DNA from: Ascaphus truei
Taxonomy: Eukaryota > Chordata > Amphibia > Anura > Ascaphidae
NCBI GenBank assembly: GCA_036426205.1
Contig: CM071587.1
Coordinates: 1,350,004-1,414,003 of the forward strand
Direction of reading: 5' to 3'
Length of the DNA stretch: 64,000 bases
Position numbers and translations under genes: made by a program. Below the pieces are notes generated by a model, which made no database searches, was not told the DNA's origin, and saw only the letters and a list, made by a program, of their open reading frames with translations. Positions 44,721 to 53,873 of the stretch are shown one piece after another; positions within the stretch are counted from its first letter, which is position 1; each line of letters starts with the position of its first letter.

Positions 44721-44960
44721 GGGGCCGGCCGCAGTCTGCAGCAGGAGCTGAGAGCGCTGGGGGCGGAGCTAACATGATGGGGGAATGAAAGCATGCAGGG
44801 GCCGGCCATAGTCTGATGCAGGAGCTGAGAGCGCTGGGGGCGGAGCTAACATGATGGGGTAGAGACAGCGTACAGGGGCCAACTGCAGTCTGACGCAGGA
44901 GCTGATAGAGTGCGGGGGTGGAGCTAACATGATGGGAGAGGGACAGCACGCTGGGGCCGG
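44721..44960. repeat. 77-base tandem repeat, three copies
   Basis: GGGGCCGGCC/CAGTCTG...GCAGGAGCTGAGAGCGC...GGAGCTAACATGATGGG recurs at a period of 77-78 bases (starts 44721, 44798, 44875). The minus strand stays open as a Pro/Ser-rich frame, which is not coding. Confidence 0.9.
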
Positions 44961-44967
44961 TCTCAAG

Positions 44968-45165
44968 CTAAGTCCCCGCTAGCGCTGATCGGGCTGAGCG
45001 GGCGGCGCTTGCGGAGGAGACTTACATATATAGATATATGTAAGTCCCTGCTCACGCGGTGCACGCGGCGCTCTTGCACGTGCACACACGCTCAGCTGCA
45101 ATCGGCGCTTACATAAACAAAAACCCTATACTTCCCCGCGCACTCAGCTGCCCCGCAATGGCACT
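44968..45165. mobile_element. GCTAGCGCTGAGCGGGC MITE, partial copy
   Basis: AAGTCCCCGCTAGCGCTGAT, ACTTACATATATAGATATAT and CGCTTACATAAACAAAAACC match the reverse complement of 47188-47466 in order. The right third is missing. Confidence 0.7.
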
Positions 45166-45214
45166 ACCACCTGTGAATACGAAACAGTAAGTGAACGAAT
45201 AAAGAGTGAATAGA

Positions 45215-45518
45215 AATTATATATTGTGTGTGTGTGTATATATAATATATAGATATATATATATATATATATAGTATATTAATATATTATAATATATATA
45301 TATAATTAATAATATAGAATATATATATATATAGTGGTTGACAAAACCAAAACAATCTTACTCGCCACACAAAAAAATCTACTCGCCACCTAGTACCAAA
45401 CGGGTGTGCCTTGGGCCAATATTTACCGCCGGGGGTTAATCCACTCGCCCGGGGCGAGCAAAGTATAGGTTTGTCGAACACTGTATATATTGTTATATCT
45501 ATATAGATATATATATAT

Positions 45519-45570
<52 letters not shown>
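45215..45570. repeat. (AT)n-rich tract in two blocks
   Basis: TATATA blocks at 45237-45335 and 45480-45566 enclose a short non-AT segment (45336-45480) with CTCGCCACACAAAAAAATCT and CTCGCCCGGGGCGAGCAAAG. Prone to cruciform formation and assembly slippage. Confidence 0.85.
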
Positions 45571-45820
45571 TTCAGGGATTTGATGTAACAAACAGCTCTT
45601 CACACAAGTAATTGCTTCTCCAACCTTTAAAATGTGTGTTCGGTCTTCTTCAATTGATTCCTGTAATTATGGGGAGGGGAATTGAACCAACCATAGGCAA
45701 CAAATAAAATGTTATAGTGTAATAAGTCTGTAACTGCTGTATATGGAATCATGTGTAGCATCCCCCTATATGCACAAACATATGGTCAGTGGTCCAACCT
45801 CCCATAGCAGAAAATAGAAA

Positions 45821-45990
45821 CCTTGTAATCACAGGATCCATCTTCAATAGCACAAAGTAGGGGAGAGAGGCCGGAGATATCGTATATATTGAGGATACTG
45901 TCGCAATATAGTTTTGTACATACTATATTCACTGCCTGGCCTCTCTGTTCTACTTTGAGCTATTGAAGATGGATCCAGCGATAACAAGGT
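45821..45990. mobile_element. Fold-back at the left edge of the L2 fragment
   Basis: GGATCCATCTTCAATAGCAC plus GGGAGAGAGGCC (45834-45872) is mirrored by GGCCTCTCTG and GAGCTATTGAAGATGGATCC (45938-45976). Confidence 0.65.
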
Positions 45991-46330
45991 TACTCTCACC
46001 TCAATCTGTCTCAGCATCTCCCCTGCTGAAATCCCTCTCCTGGCTTCCTATCAAATCCCGTATTACTTACAAAATACCCGTCCTCACTTTTAAGGTGATA
46101 CACTCTTCTGCCCCTCCTTACATCTCTGCCCTAATTTCTCGCTATGCACCATCCCGACTCTTGGGTTCTGATCAAGGATGTCTTCTCTCTACCCCTTTTG
46201 TATCTAAATCCCTCTCCCTTCTAAAACCTTTCTCACTTGCTGCCCCGCACCTCTGAAATGCCCTCCCCCTCAATATCCGGCTATCACCCTCTCTCCACCT
46301 TTACACAGAGTGAACCCTGCTCCTATGCGA
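45990..46330 (+). pseudogene. L2-type LINE reverse-transcriptase C-terminal relic
   Basis: The frame from 45963 reads SPLLKSLSWLPIKSRITYKI, then FKVIHSSAPPYISALI, PSRLLGSDQGCLLSTP and FSLAAPHL. It then hits a TGA where the family has Trp, and continues NALPLNIRLSPSLHLYT. This is the conserved C-terminal block after the L2-clade reverse transcriptase (HWLPVKxRIxYK...APKLWNSLP). It is a dead fragment with the in-frame stop at about 46257, and no 3' tail is attached. Confidence 0.85.
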
Positions 46331-46364
46331 GTTCAAAGTACTAGACTAGAGGACTAGAGTTATG

Positions 46365-46570
46365 ACCGGTGCACGCCAGAAGCTGAGCCCAGCTTGCTTC
46401 CGGCGCATGCTGACGTCAGAGACGCCCGGCGCTCGCCAGCATCAGAAGCTCGGATTGGGACAGTTGGTGAGGGACGACCGCAGCTGGGGGAGAGCCAGGC
46501 CCGGAGGCAACATGAGGACCGGCAGCCGGGCAAAGCAGTTGGACCCAGGTAACTACCCCCTGTTGACGGC
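46365..46570. other. GC-rich segment related to 34789
   Basis: CCAGAAGCTGAGCCCAGCTT, GGGGGAGAGCCAGGCCCGGA and CCCCTGTTGACGGCCCTGTT resemble parts of 34789-35100. Probably a repeat without visible ends. Confidence 0.4.
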
Positions 46571-46687
46571 CCTGTTCACTGCAGATAAAACTAAAAAGTA
46601 CACCAAGCTTTTATTTGTGCCGCTATAATTTTCCAACGAGTGCTGAAGAATCATCTATATAACCATGACGGAGTATTCAGGAAGGAT

Positions 46688-46745
46688 TGGGCCTCAAGGG
46701 TCCTCAAAGGCCGCCAACTACAAGTGGATCAATCAGTGGCTCAGT
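46688..46745. mobile_element. Fragment of the fold-back hAT family
   Basis: GGCCTCAAGGGTCCTCAAAG and AATCAGTGGCTCAGTCGCAT match the arm of the seven longer copies. It is truncated and not counted among them. Confidence 0.5.
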
Positions 46746-47029
46746 CGCATATTTAGGGAGATACTCATCTCTCCGTAATTATTACAAAAGACGTTGCGTG
46801 CTGTCTAGATACCAGCTATTTTTTATATATCTATATAAAGTTGATGTATTTTGATCCTCCGCTTTATATCCTTGACTTCATACGAAGGCTTTGTTGAGTT
46901 CCTGGCTTGAATGAGGCAATCTTCATACAAGACTAAAACGTTGTTCCAGACTCACTGAGACCTTGAAGCAGCAGGTGGTTACATTAAAAGAATAATAAAG
47001 GATGTAATGTTGCCATTTCCTCTTCCTCC

Positions 47030-47690
47030 TAATGCCTCTGAAGAAATAAAAAGAGGAAACACAGAGTGCACCAAAGGTTGGTAAAGATTGTATTATGCAG
47101 TACAGATACAAGCCAGTAGAAACTTACATTCAATGTACTGTAGCTGCAGGTCAGCAGATTCAAATTAAATGTGTCCGTGTTGTCAAGTAAGGCTGAGCCC
47201 CCGCAGGCGCTGAGCGCGCTCATGCTTGGAGAGCGCTCCAAGTGTGAGCGCTGGGTGTCCTGCATTTACGCGCGTGGGGGTAATTGCGGGTAGTTGAGCA
47301 CGGGAAAGTATAATTTCTTTGTTTATCTAAGAGCCGAGCGCGGGTGAGCAAGTGTGCCCGAACACGAGCGCACGCGCACAGCGTGAGCGGGGACTTACAT
47401 ATATCTATATGTGTAAGTAACTGCCGCAAGCGGCGCCCGCTCAGCGCTAGCGGGGACGCAGCCTAAAGAGTCCAGGTGGAAGGAGGAGCAGCACAGGGAG
47501 CAGCTTCAGCTCGGTGATGCTTCCGGGTTCAAAGGTCCCACATGCACTTCATTAGTGCACGTCTCACTCGCTCACAACTTCTTCCGATCGTGGGTCTCTC
47601 AATGCGTAGGTAAACACGACAACCAGGAGGGGGCTGCTACCCCCACGCGTTTCACACTATGCAGCACTTCGTCTGCCTCTGAAGAAATTC
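47030..47690 (-). mobile_element. Penelope-type repeat, split by a MITE
   Basis: ACACAGAGTGCACCAAAGGT and AGATTGTATTATGCAG on the left, and CACGCGTTTCACACTATGCA with GCACTTCGTCTGCCTCTGAA on the right, have the order of hammerhead-bearing Penelope-type repeats. The MITE 47188-47466 sits between. The minus strand at 47643-47675 reads CAGACGA, a stem-loop and GAAACGCGTGG, a degenerate hammerhead-like core. Confidence 0.45.
47188..47466. mobile_element. GCTAGCGCTGAGCGGGC MITE, complete copy
   Basis: Left TAAGGCTGAGCCCCCGCAGG and CGCTGAGCGCGC, right GCTCAGCGCTAGCGGGGACG and CAGCCTAA, so the termini are inverted. Contains CTTACATATATCTATATGTG. Flanks read TAA on both sides. Confidence 0.8.
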
Positions 47691-47699
47691 CTATTGTAA

Positions 47700-48396
47700 C
47701 AACAGAGGTGCGCATGGCATCTTAGCGCTGCTTTCCTTCTTTACAACAAGAGCACATTGAAATGCAATACAATATTGTCACTGGGAACTTGAGGAAACAG
47801 CGATGGTCATGAGAGCCTGTAACAAAGGACCTGATATTATTGTGAAAGCAAACACATTTATAGGCAGACACATCAAGTATTTTATTTAGTGGCTTTTGAG
47901 AATGCTTGAGAGCTGTGATAAAATCACCGTATTTTCAAAGGATAGAGAATAAAGACATTTGAAAAATCAAATGTTCTGCAGCAATTGAGTGAAAATAGCA
48001 GTTCTTGCGCTGGAAGGATAGCGGATGCATCAATTAACCTTCTTGTTAAGGTAAAAAAAAGGCAAATACAATGAATTTAAAAAAAAAAACTCAGGACAGG
48101 TGCAAGATAATTCCGAACAGGTAAACAGCAACAACCCAGAAACCACTTAGGAGGGGTGGGGGGTATTTACTGAGCTCCGATAAGGGGTATCATAGTTAGA
48201 ACAGGAATAGACATGTCGCCCAGCCCACAGTTAAAAACCGTGGTTGCCACTTACATTTTAGTTCCAGGTAAATACGTATATGAAACTTTGCACACAAACA
48301 AATCGAACCAGGAATATCTTATACCATGAATATTGGGGAATATTGCTATTAACCCTGTCTAGGAATGAATCTGCTCCTCCAACACACACAATAGAC
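47700..48396. other. Intergenic DNA, no gene seen
   Basis: Nothing assignable. Confidence 0.4.
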
Positions 48397-48853
48397 TAGT
48401 TTTTTTCAACCAGGGTTCCTAGGAGCCCTTGGGTTCCCCAGGCGTCCCTAAAGGGTTCCCTGCAATTTTCAGGTCATTTGACAATTGTATCAAACACAGA
48501 ATAATTTACAATGCATCTGATCTGAGATGCACTATTAGAGAGAGTTGGGGGTTCCTCAAATTTTCCCTTAGGGTTCCTTAATTAATAATTGTTTGTTCTT
48601 GTACAGCGCTGCTAGTTTTACGTAGCGCTTTACAGAGACATTTTGCAGGCACAGGTCCCTGCCCCATGGAGCTTACAATCTATGTTTTTTAGTGCCTAGG
48701 GCACAGGGAGATAAAGTGACTTGCCCAAGGTTACAAGGAGCTGACACCAGGAATTGAACCAGGTTCCTCGGCTTCAAACTCTCAGTGCCAGAGTCAGTGT
48801 CTTTACTCACTGAGCCATTCCTTCTCAACAAAAAAAAAGGTTGGAAACCACTG
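48397..48853. mobile_element. hAT MITE with perfect 8-base target duplication
   Basis: Left end TAGTTTTTTTCAACCAGGGT, right end AGGTTGGAAACCACTG. Both flanks read CAATAGAC exactly (48389-48396 and 48854-48861). Repeated GGGTTCC motifs lie inside. A SINE sits within it at 48588-48828. Confidence 0.9.
48588..48828 (-). mobile_element. tRNA-headed CORE-type SINE with L2-like tail
   Basis: The minus strand reads GGAATGGCTCAGTGAGTAAA (A-box region), GGTTCAATTCC (B box), CCTTGGGCAAGTCAC (core), GATTGTAAGCTCCATGGGGC (L2-like tail) and GCGCTGTACAAGAAC at the 3' end. All parts are present and well preserved. It lies wholly inside the hAT MITE. Confidence 0.85.
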
Positions 48854-49007
48854 CAATAGACAATAGGAGTGACAATGAAAAACTGTAATCCATGAATGCT
48901 CAATTTACTTTAGTGCAAAAAGCAAAAAAGGGCATAGACAAATAAACAAAGATTTTCAGTGTGGAGAAGACATACCTGATTAGCACGAGAAACTGGCTTC
49001 AGTTCAT

Positions 49008-49253
49008 TGACCACCACTGTCATCTCTCCATAGGACCCTGATGGGTGACATTGACCACCCATGCCATCCCTCCATAGGACCCTGACAAGTGACATTGACC
49101 ACCACTGCCCATCTCTCTGTAGGACCCTGGCAGGTGACATTGACCAGCACTCGCCATCTCTCTGTAGGACCCTGGCAGGTGTCATTGACCACCACTGCCA
49201 TCTCTCTGTAGGACCCTGACGGGTGACATTGACCACCCATGTCCATCTCTGAA
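49008..49253. repeat. About 44-base minisatellite, 5.5 copies
   Basis: The unit contains CATCTCTCTGTAGGACCCTG, GGTGACATTGACCACC and ACTGC. Copies differ by a few substitutions and 1-2-base indels. Both minus-strand frames give repeated WSMSPARVL peptides, by-products of the repeat. Confidence 0.95.
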
Positions 49254-50187
49254 ATAAATTCATCATTGTAACAACTACATTTGCTGCCCATCTGTCTACA
49301 CTTCCCTCTTCCCTCTGCAGTCTATATAACCGGATGAAATGGCAATTAACCGTGCCTAATTTTTCCTTTAGATTTATTGGCAGTCAGAGATATTTGCTGG
49401 GTATCCAGAGACAGCAGATGTTAGGGATACTTGTCTCCACAGTGCCGATACTCCCACAGGTCCCCACATAGCACTTCCCCGAGACGATGCAATGTGAGTT
49501 TTTAGTACAGTTTCACACTTCTTCACCGTGCCAGAGACGTACGTCCCACTCACACGAAGGGATCGCATTGGAGAAAAGGCCTTTTTATATCCCTCGGGTC
49601 GGCATTGCAGAATAACGCGTTGGCAGCCTCACCGGCAGTGACGGTGTTAACAGTGCCCCCCTGCTATCAACATTCACTGCTGCTTTAACCATTTGCTTGC
49701 CGGACAGGGGAGCAGCATGGGAGATACCTGTCTGTTTAATGCAGGAAAGGTAGCAATGAATGTGTTATCCGCTTACCTTCCACCCAATGCACTGATCCCA
49801 CACTCCTTTCCCAGGTCTTGTTCCATGCCCCTTTAACAACCACAACTAAAAACATAGTCCCAGTGGCATATTAAATATTAAAATCAGTTTAAAATTCAAC
49901 TTCAATTCATATGAAGCAATTGCCTAATTTACTGCATATTACACAATTTCTTTTACAGAGAGAACTTAGTGCTCGGCATTAATAATGGAAAGGCTATCAT
50001 TATGTTCTTGATTGTTTTTAAAATTGTTTTGGGCAAAACCTATAATTTCTGATTTAAAAAAAAAGGGACTTTAAAACAATATATTTATTTTTGTTTTGTT
50101 ATGGCTGAGTTATTGGGGCGCTGTGTAAGGAAAATGGGAAAAACTCGTTTAAACTCCTGAAATCTGCAGACGTGTGAAAAGGACTAG
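49254..50187. other. Intergenic DNA, no gene seen
   Basis: No recognisable family. Confidence 0.4.
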
Positions 50188-50240
50188 GATCACCCTAAGA
50201 TCACCCTATTGTCACCCTAATATCACCCTAATATTACCCA
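50188..50240. repeat. ATCACCCTA short tandem repeat
   Basis: Five units of GATCACCCTAA / TATCACCCTAA. Confidence 0.85.
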
Positions 50241-50327
50241 GTGTCTGTGTATTAACCCCTTATGTGGCCACAGGGACCAATGTGAAATTGCACAGAAACA
50301 GAATCTCTGACGCTCAAGGGGTTAAAG

Positions 50328-50628
50328 CAGGGGTGAGCAACTCCAGTCCTCAAGGGCCACCAACAGGTCATGTTGCAGGATATCCCTGCTTCAGCACAGG
50401 CGGCTCAATCAGTGGCTCAGTCAAAGACCAACAATGCTGAAGCTGCAAGGGTGGCCGACTCCTGTCCTCAAGGGCCACCAACAGGCCATGTTGCAGGATA
50501 TCCCTGCTTCAGCACGTGTGGTGCAGTCTTCGACTGAGCCACTGATTGAGCTACCTGTGCTGAAGCAAGGCATATCCTGAAAACCTGACCTGTTGGTGGC
50601 CCTTGAGGACTGGAGTTGCCCACTCGTG
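50328..50628. mobile_element. Fold-back hAT MITE, copy G, with duplicated arm
   Basis: CAGGGGTGAGCAACTCCAGT at the left and TGGAGTTGCCCACTCGTG at the right, flanked by identical GGTTAAAG (50320-50327 and 50629-50636). The whole left arm is present twice: a second start GGGTGGCCGACTCCTGTCCT at 50446 is followed again by CAACAGGCCATGTTGCAGGA. Both left arms share the private change CATGTTGCAGGATATCC, so one was copied from the other after the element had diverged. Confidence 0.92.
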
Positions 50629-50636
50629 GGTTAAAG

Positions 50637-51295
50637 CAACAATCTGTGCTGACCGCCATCTTTCTTTTTTTTTTAACTTTGAGAGATCTCTTCTTGCTCT
50701 TTCTAACGCTGTTTTTTAAAAAAAAATGAGAATCAAATACTTCATTCAGGAGATATAAGTGAAATATTGAGTGTTAAAACGAAGCTCTCTCCAGAGCCCT
50801 GTGTAATCTGAAGGTTACCATGGTGACGTATAGATAAAATCCATTTTTTTTAACACTACAAATTAGTTTTTTTTATTATTATTTGTTAAGCAGGACACGC
50901 TCAGGGAGCAAGATACTGACATTATACGGGCTTTAAACAAAGTGTAGGGATACTCTATAGGAGAAAAGCGACATCATAAGAGGCCATTATCGATGTCATT
51001 TCTATTCCTAACAAGTCTTTTCTTCGGGGGAGACGTGAAATCTCAAATACTCCCGTATAAAGTACGGCTTTGTGTCTCAGGAGGGGCGCGTGTGCGCTCA
51101 CTCAGATGCGGCGGGGAAAAAAACAGCGGCATTCGTTTCTGTCTGAAACGCGACATATTTATTAAGGTACGTCTACTGTTGTAGAATTTTCCGCGTTCTG
51201 CGCTTGTGTTCTGTGCAAAAAAAATACATACGCCACCTTTCTGGGGACCTAGAAAATGCTACAGCTGGGCCTGCAGAAGCAGTGTGTGTGGGTTT
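50637..51295. other. Intergenic DNA with repeat remains
   Basis: 51145-51215 (CTGAAACGCGACATATTTAT, TCTACTGTTGTAGAATTTTC) is related to 27138-27200. No gene. Confidence 0.4.
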
Positions 51296-51472
51296 GTTTC
51301 CTCTCTCCCTCCTTCCTCTCTCCCTCCTTCCTCTCTCCCTCCTTCCTCTCTCCCTCCTTCCTCTCTCCCTCCTTCCTCTCTCCTCTCTCTCCTCCCTCCT
51401 CTCTCTCTTCTCTCTCTCTCCTTCCTCTCTCCCTCCTCTCCTCTCTCCCTCCTCTCCTGCCTCTCTCCCCTC
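51296..51472. repeat. 15-base CT minisatellite
   Basis: About five exact CCTCTCTCCCTCCTT units, then degenerate CT-rich sequence. The period is a multiple of three, so every frame stays open. Confidence 0.95.
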
Positions 51473-51738
51473 TTTGAGAAATAAATTCACGTTAGAATAA
51501 AAAGCATCTTGACACAATACTGTAAGGGATGAGGATGCTTTTAATTGGAAGAAAGGCATAAAATAAACCCAATCAGTTAAACAGTTGGAACCTTAATAGG
51601 ATCACAGGTTTGATTAACTTCATGATACTGAGCAGAGGTACGAGCAGTTATGTGACTGGCCCTGTTTGCATGGATCTGAACTTCTCTGCATTTAGTCAGC
51701 CAACGTTTGAGAGAAGGTCTGATCTACCGCTAGCACTG

Positions 51739-52002
51739 TAAAGCTGCGCTTATCGTGGTTTGCGACGGTGCTCAAAAACAAATCAATTGGTAAGCGCGAC
51801 AGCGACGGAGCGGCAAAAAATTTGGTAGTTGGGTCTATTTCATTTTTTAGAGACAGTCGCCACATGTCTCTAAACCAATCAGAGACCGCGGCCCGCCCCC
51901 TTTGGTGACATCGCTGGCGACAGTCGCTTCAAATCAAATGACTTCTTTCGCTGGTGGCGACGGGTGACGTCATCGGTCGCCGTCACTATAAGCGCGGCCT
52001 AA
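51739..52002. mobile_element. Palindromic GC-rich MITE, AGGCTGCGCTTATAGT family, copy 3
   Basis: TAAAGCTGCGCTTATCGTGG at the left is mirrored by CGCCGTCACTATAAGCGCGG CCTAA at the right. The centre has GAGACAGTCGCCACATGTCT and AAATCAAATGACTTC. The last is shared with the MITE remnant at 56335 (CAAATGACTTCCAG). Confidence 0.85.
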
Positions 52003-52004
52003 GA

Positions 52005-52160
52005 GGTACCATATTTTAAATCCCTGCGCCTACTCCTTGCTACCTTGACTGAGTCACCTTGTCTCCCCATGCCTCCCGTACCAACAGTTTAGAGTGTAAG
52101 CTCTTTGGGACAGGGAGTCATCATAGTAGAAGACTGTATTACAATGAGCAAAGACATATT
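52005..52160 (+). mobile_element. L2/CR1-type tail
   Basis: GAGTGTAAGCTCTTTGGGAC and AGGGAGTCATCATAG, then ATTATTATTG. This is the usual L2-like 3' end, directly next to the MITE. Confidence 0.6.
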
Positions 52161-52391
52161 ATTATTGAGTGACGAAGCCCGTAATGCGACTTTAACCTGC
52201 GCCGGTTTAACCTGCGACTTTAACCTGCGCCTGAGAACGGTCTCCAGAGACGCTGGACTTGGTTTGGAAGTCAAGAGGAGCAAAGCTGAGATTGCTAACA
52301 TGCGTTATTAACCCCTTGGGTGCCATGGGAGGGCAGCTGGTCCCTCTGTGGGGTATATTAATGCGAGAATGGAGCAAATAACTGCACCTTA

Positions 52392-52723
52392 CAGGCATAC
52401 CCCGCATTAACATATGCAACGGGACCGGAGCATGTATGTAAAGCGAAAATGTACTTAAAGTGAAGCACTACCTTTTTACCACTTATCGATGCATGTGCTG
52501 TGCTGCAATCGTCATATACGTGCATAACTGATGTAAATAACACATGTGTAATAGGCTCTATAGTCTCCCCGCTTGCGCACAGGTTGGGTACAGGTAGGGA
52601 GCTGGTATTGCTGTTCAGGAAGTGCTGACCGGCGCATGCGTGAACTGCCGTTTGCCTGTTGAGCGAGATGTACTTACTCGCGAGTGTACTTAAAGTGAGT
52701 GTCCTTAAATCGGGGTATGCCTG
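52392..52723. mobile_element. pogo/Tigger-like MITE, copy 2
   Basis: CAGGCATACCCCGCATTAAC at the left and TTAAATCGGGGTATGCCTG at the right, flanked by TA (52390-52391 and 52724-52725). The ends closely resemble mammalian Tigger termini (CAGGCATACCTCG). GTAAAGCGAAAATGTACTTA and TACTTAAAGTGAGTGTCC are subterminal repeats. Confidence 0.88.
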
Positions 52724-53029
52724 TACTTATTGAAAATAAAAATATCCTACTGAACTCATTTGATTTTTTAATTTAATGCCTCTGGAGCCCGAGAATGACC
52801 CCACTTTTGCCTTGATACATAGGACCCAGTATATGCTTTAGCGTTTGGTCATACTTGCTGCAGTTTTAGAATCTGTGCAGCAATTTATTCTTGATTAACC
52901 CCTCACCAACCTGAGTAAGTAACAAAGTAAGCTAAAAGGTTATTAGACACACCGTACATTTCGAAACAAAACATTAACTCATTTAATGCCTGGGGCGTGT
53001 GACACTAAAGAGTCCACCCCATGGCTCAG

Positions 53030-53135
53030 CTTCATTGGGCTGCAAAGCTTCCTCAACGTGCTAGGGAGGCTTTTAGTCCCATTCATTTGAATGGAGCTGA
53101 ACTCTTCCCGGGTTAGGGGAAGACTGCTTCACAGC
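53030..53135. mobile_element. Diverged relative of the GGCCCTTATTCA-family interior
   Basis: TCATTTGAATGGAGCTGAAC and GAAGACTGCTTCACAGCAGG resemble 15160-15200. No complete ends. Confidence 0.4.
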
Positions 53136-53164
53136 AGGAAGTGTCTGCCTGTTTTTTTTTTTGC

Positions 53165-53600
53165 TAGCACATCCATAAAATATTTATGCACTTCCAAAGA
53201 GCCCGGGTGCTTTGCTAAAAACTTATTAGCCAGACAAATGTTTTAAACGTTCCCAATAAACTCTCCGAGGGCTGCATTTAAGACGGTTTAATCACAGTTG
53301 GACGCTCCAGTGTGCCTGTTCTGCAGGTCAGCCGTGATTTAAGTATCTTCTTTTACCATGTGACACTTAACCCGTGGAGATAAATCTCTGCAAGGTTCCC
53401 TTCTTCTGCACTAATGTCTATTCTGGAGCGGGAGTGTATCAAAGTTACTACATAATCATTGCTCTTCATTTATCTTCCAGCAATGAATACACAGAGCGCC
53501 CAGGCCAAAAGGATTCAAGATGCCCTGGAAAATGAATTGCAAAGTAATTCCATTAAAGTCTGAAATTTGATATAGCAAACTTGGTTTGGAAAGAAAAATC
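53165..53600. promoter_or_regulatory. Candidate conserved non-coding block (or exon-bearing)
   Basis: Motif-rich unique DNA (TTTAAGACGGTTTAATCACA, GTGATTTAAGTATCTTC, TACATAATCATTGCTCTTCA). At 53480 an acceptor-like TTTATCTTCCAG precedes a 26-codon frame (53483-53563, MNTQSAQAKRIQDALENELQ...V, stop). The frame is too short to call a gene. Confidence 0.35.
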
Positions 53601-53873
53601 AATGTTGGTTTCAGATTAGAAATCTAATAGATGGGAGAGACAGGGCGAGGGCAGAACGGGTCAGTTTAGAGCACTCATTTACATAGTAAGTTTTATTTTT
53701 GATTTGTTATCTTTTCTTAGACTCGCAGAAGTATATCATATTTAGATCTCGCAGCGCTGAAGCCTTCGTGGGGATCTCAGCCCCGGCGTCTGATGTGACA
53801 GCTACTGAAACATTTTGCTTGCAATGTATCTCCTGCAATCTGAAGGCAGAGTGTAACTACTTATCAACGTCTT

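Noticed and set aside
44455..44966. 164- and 65-codon minus-strand frames with LSLPHHVSS repeats
   Set aside because: They follow the 77-base tandem repeat. No domain.
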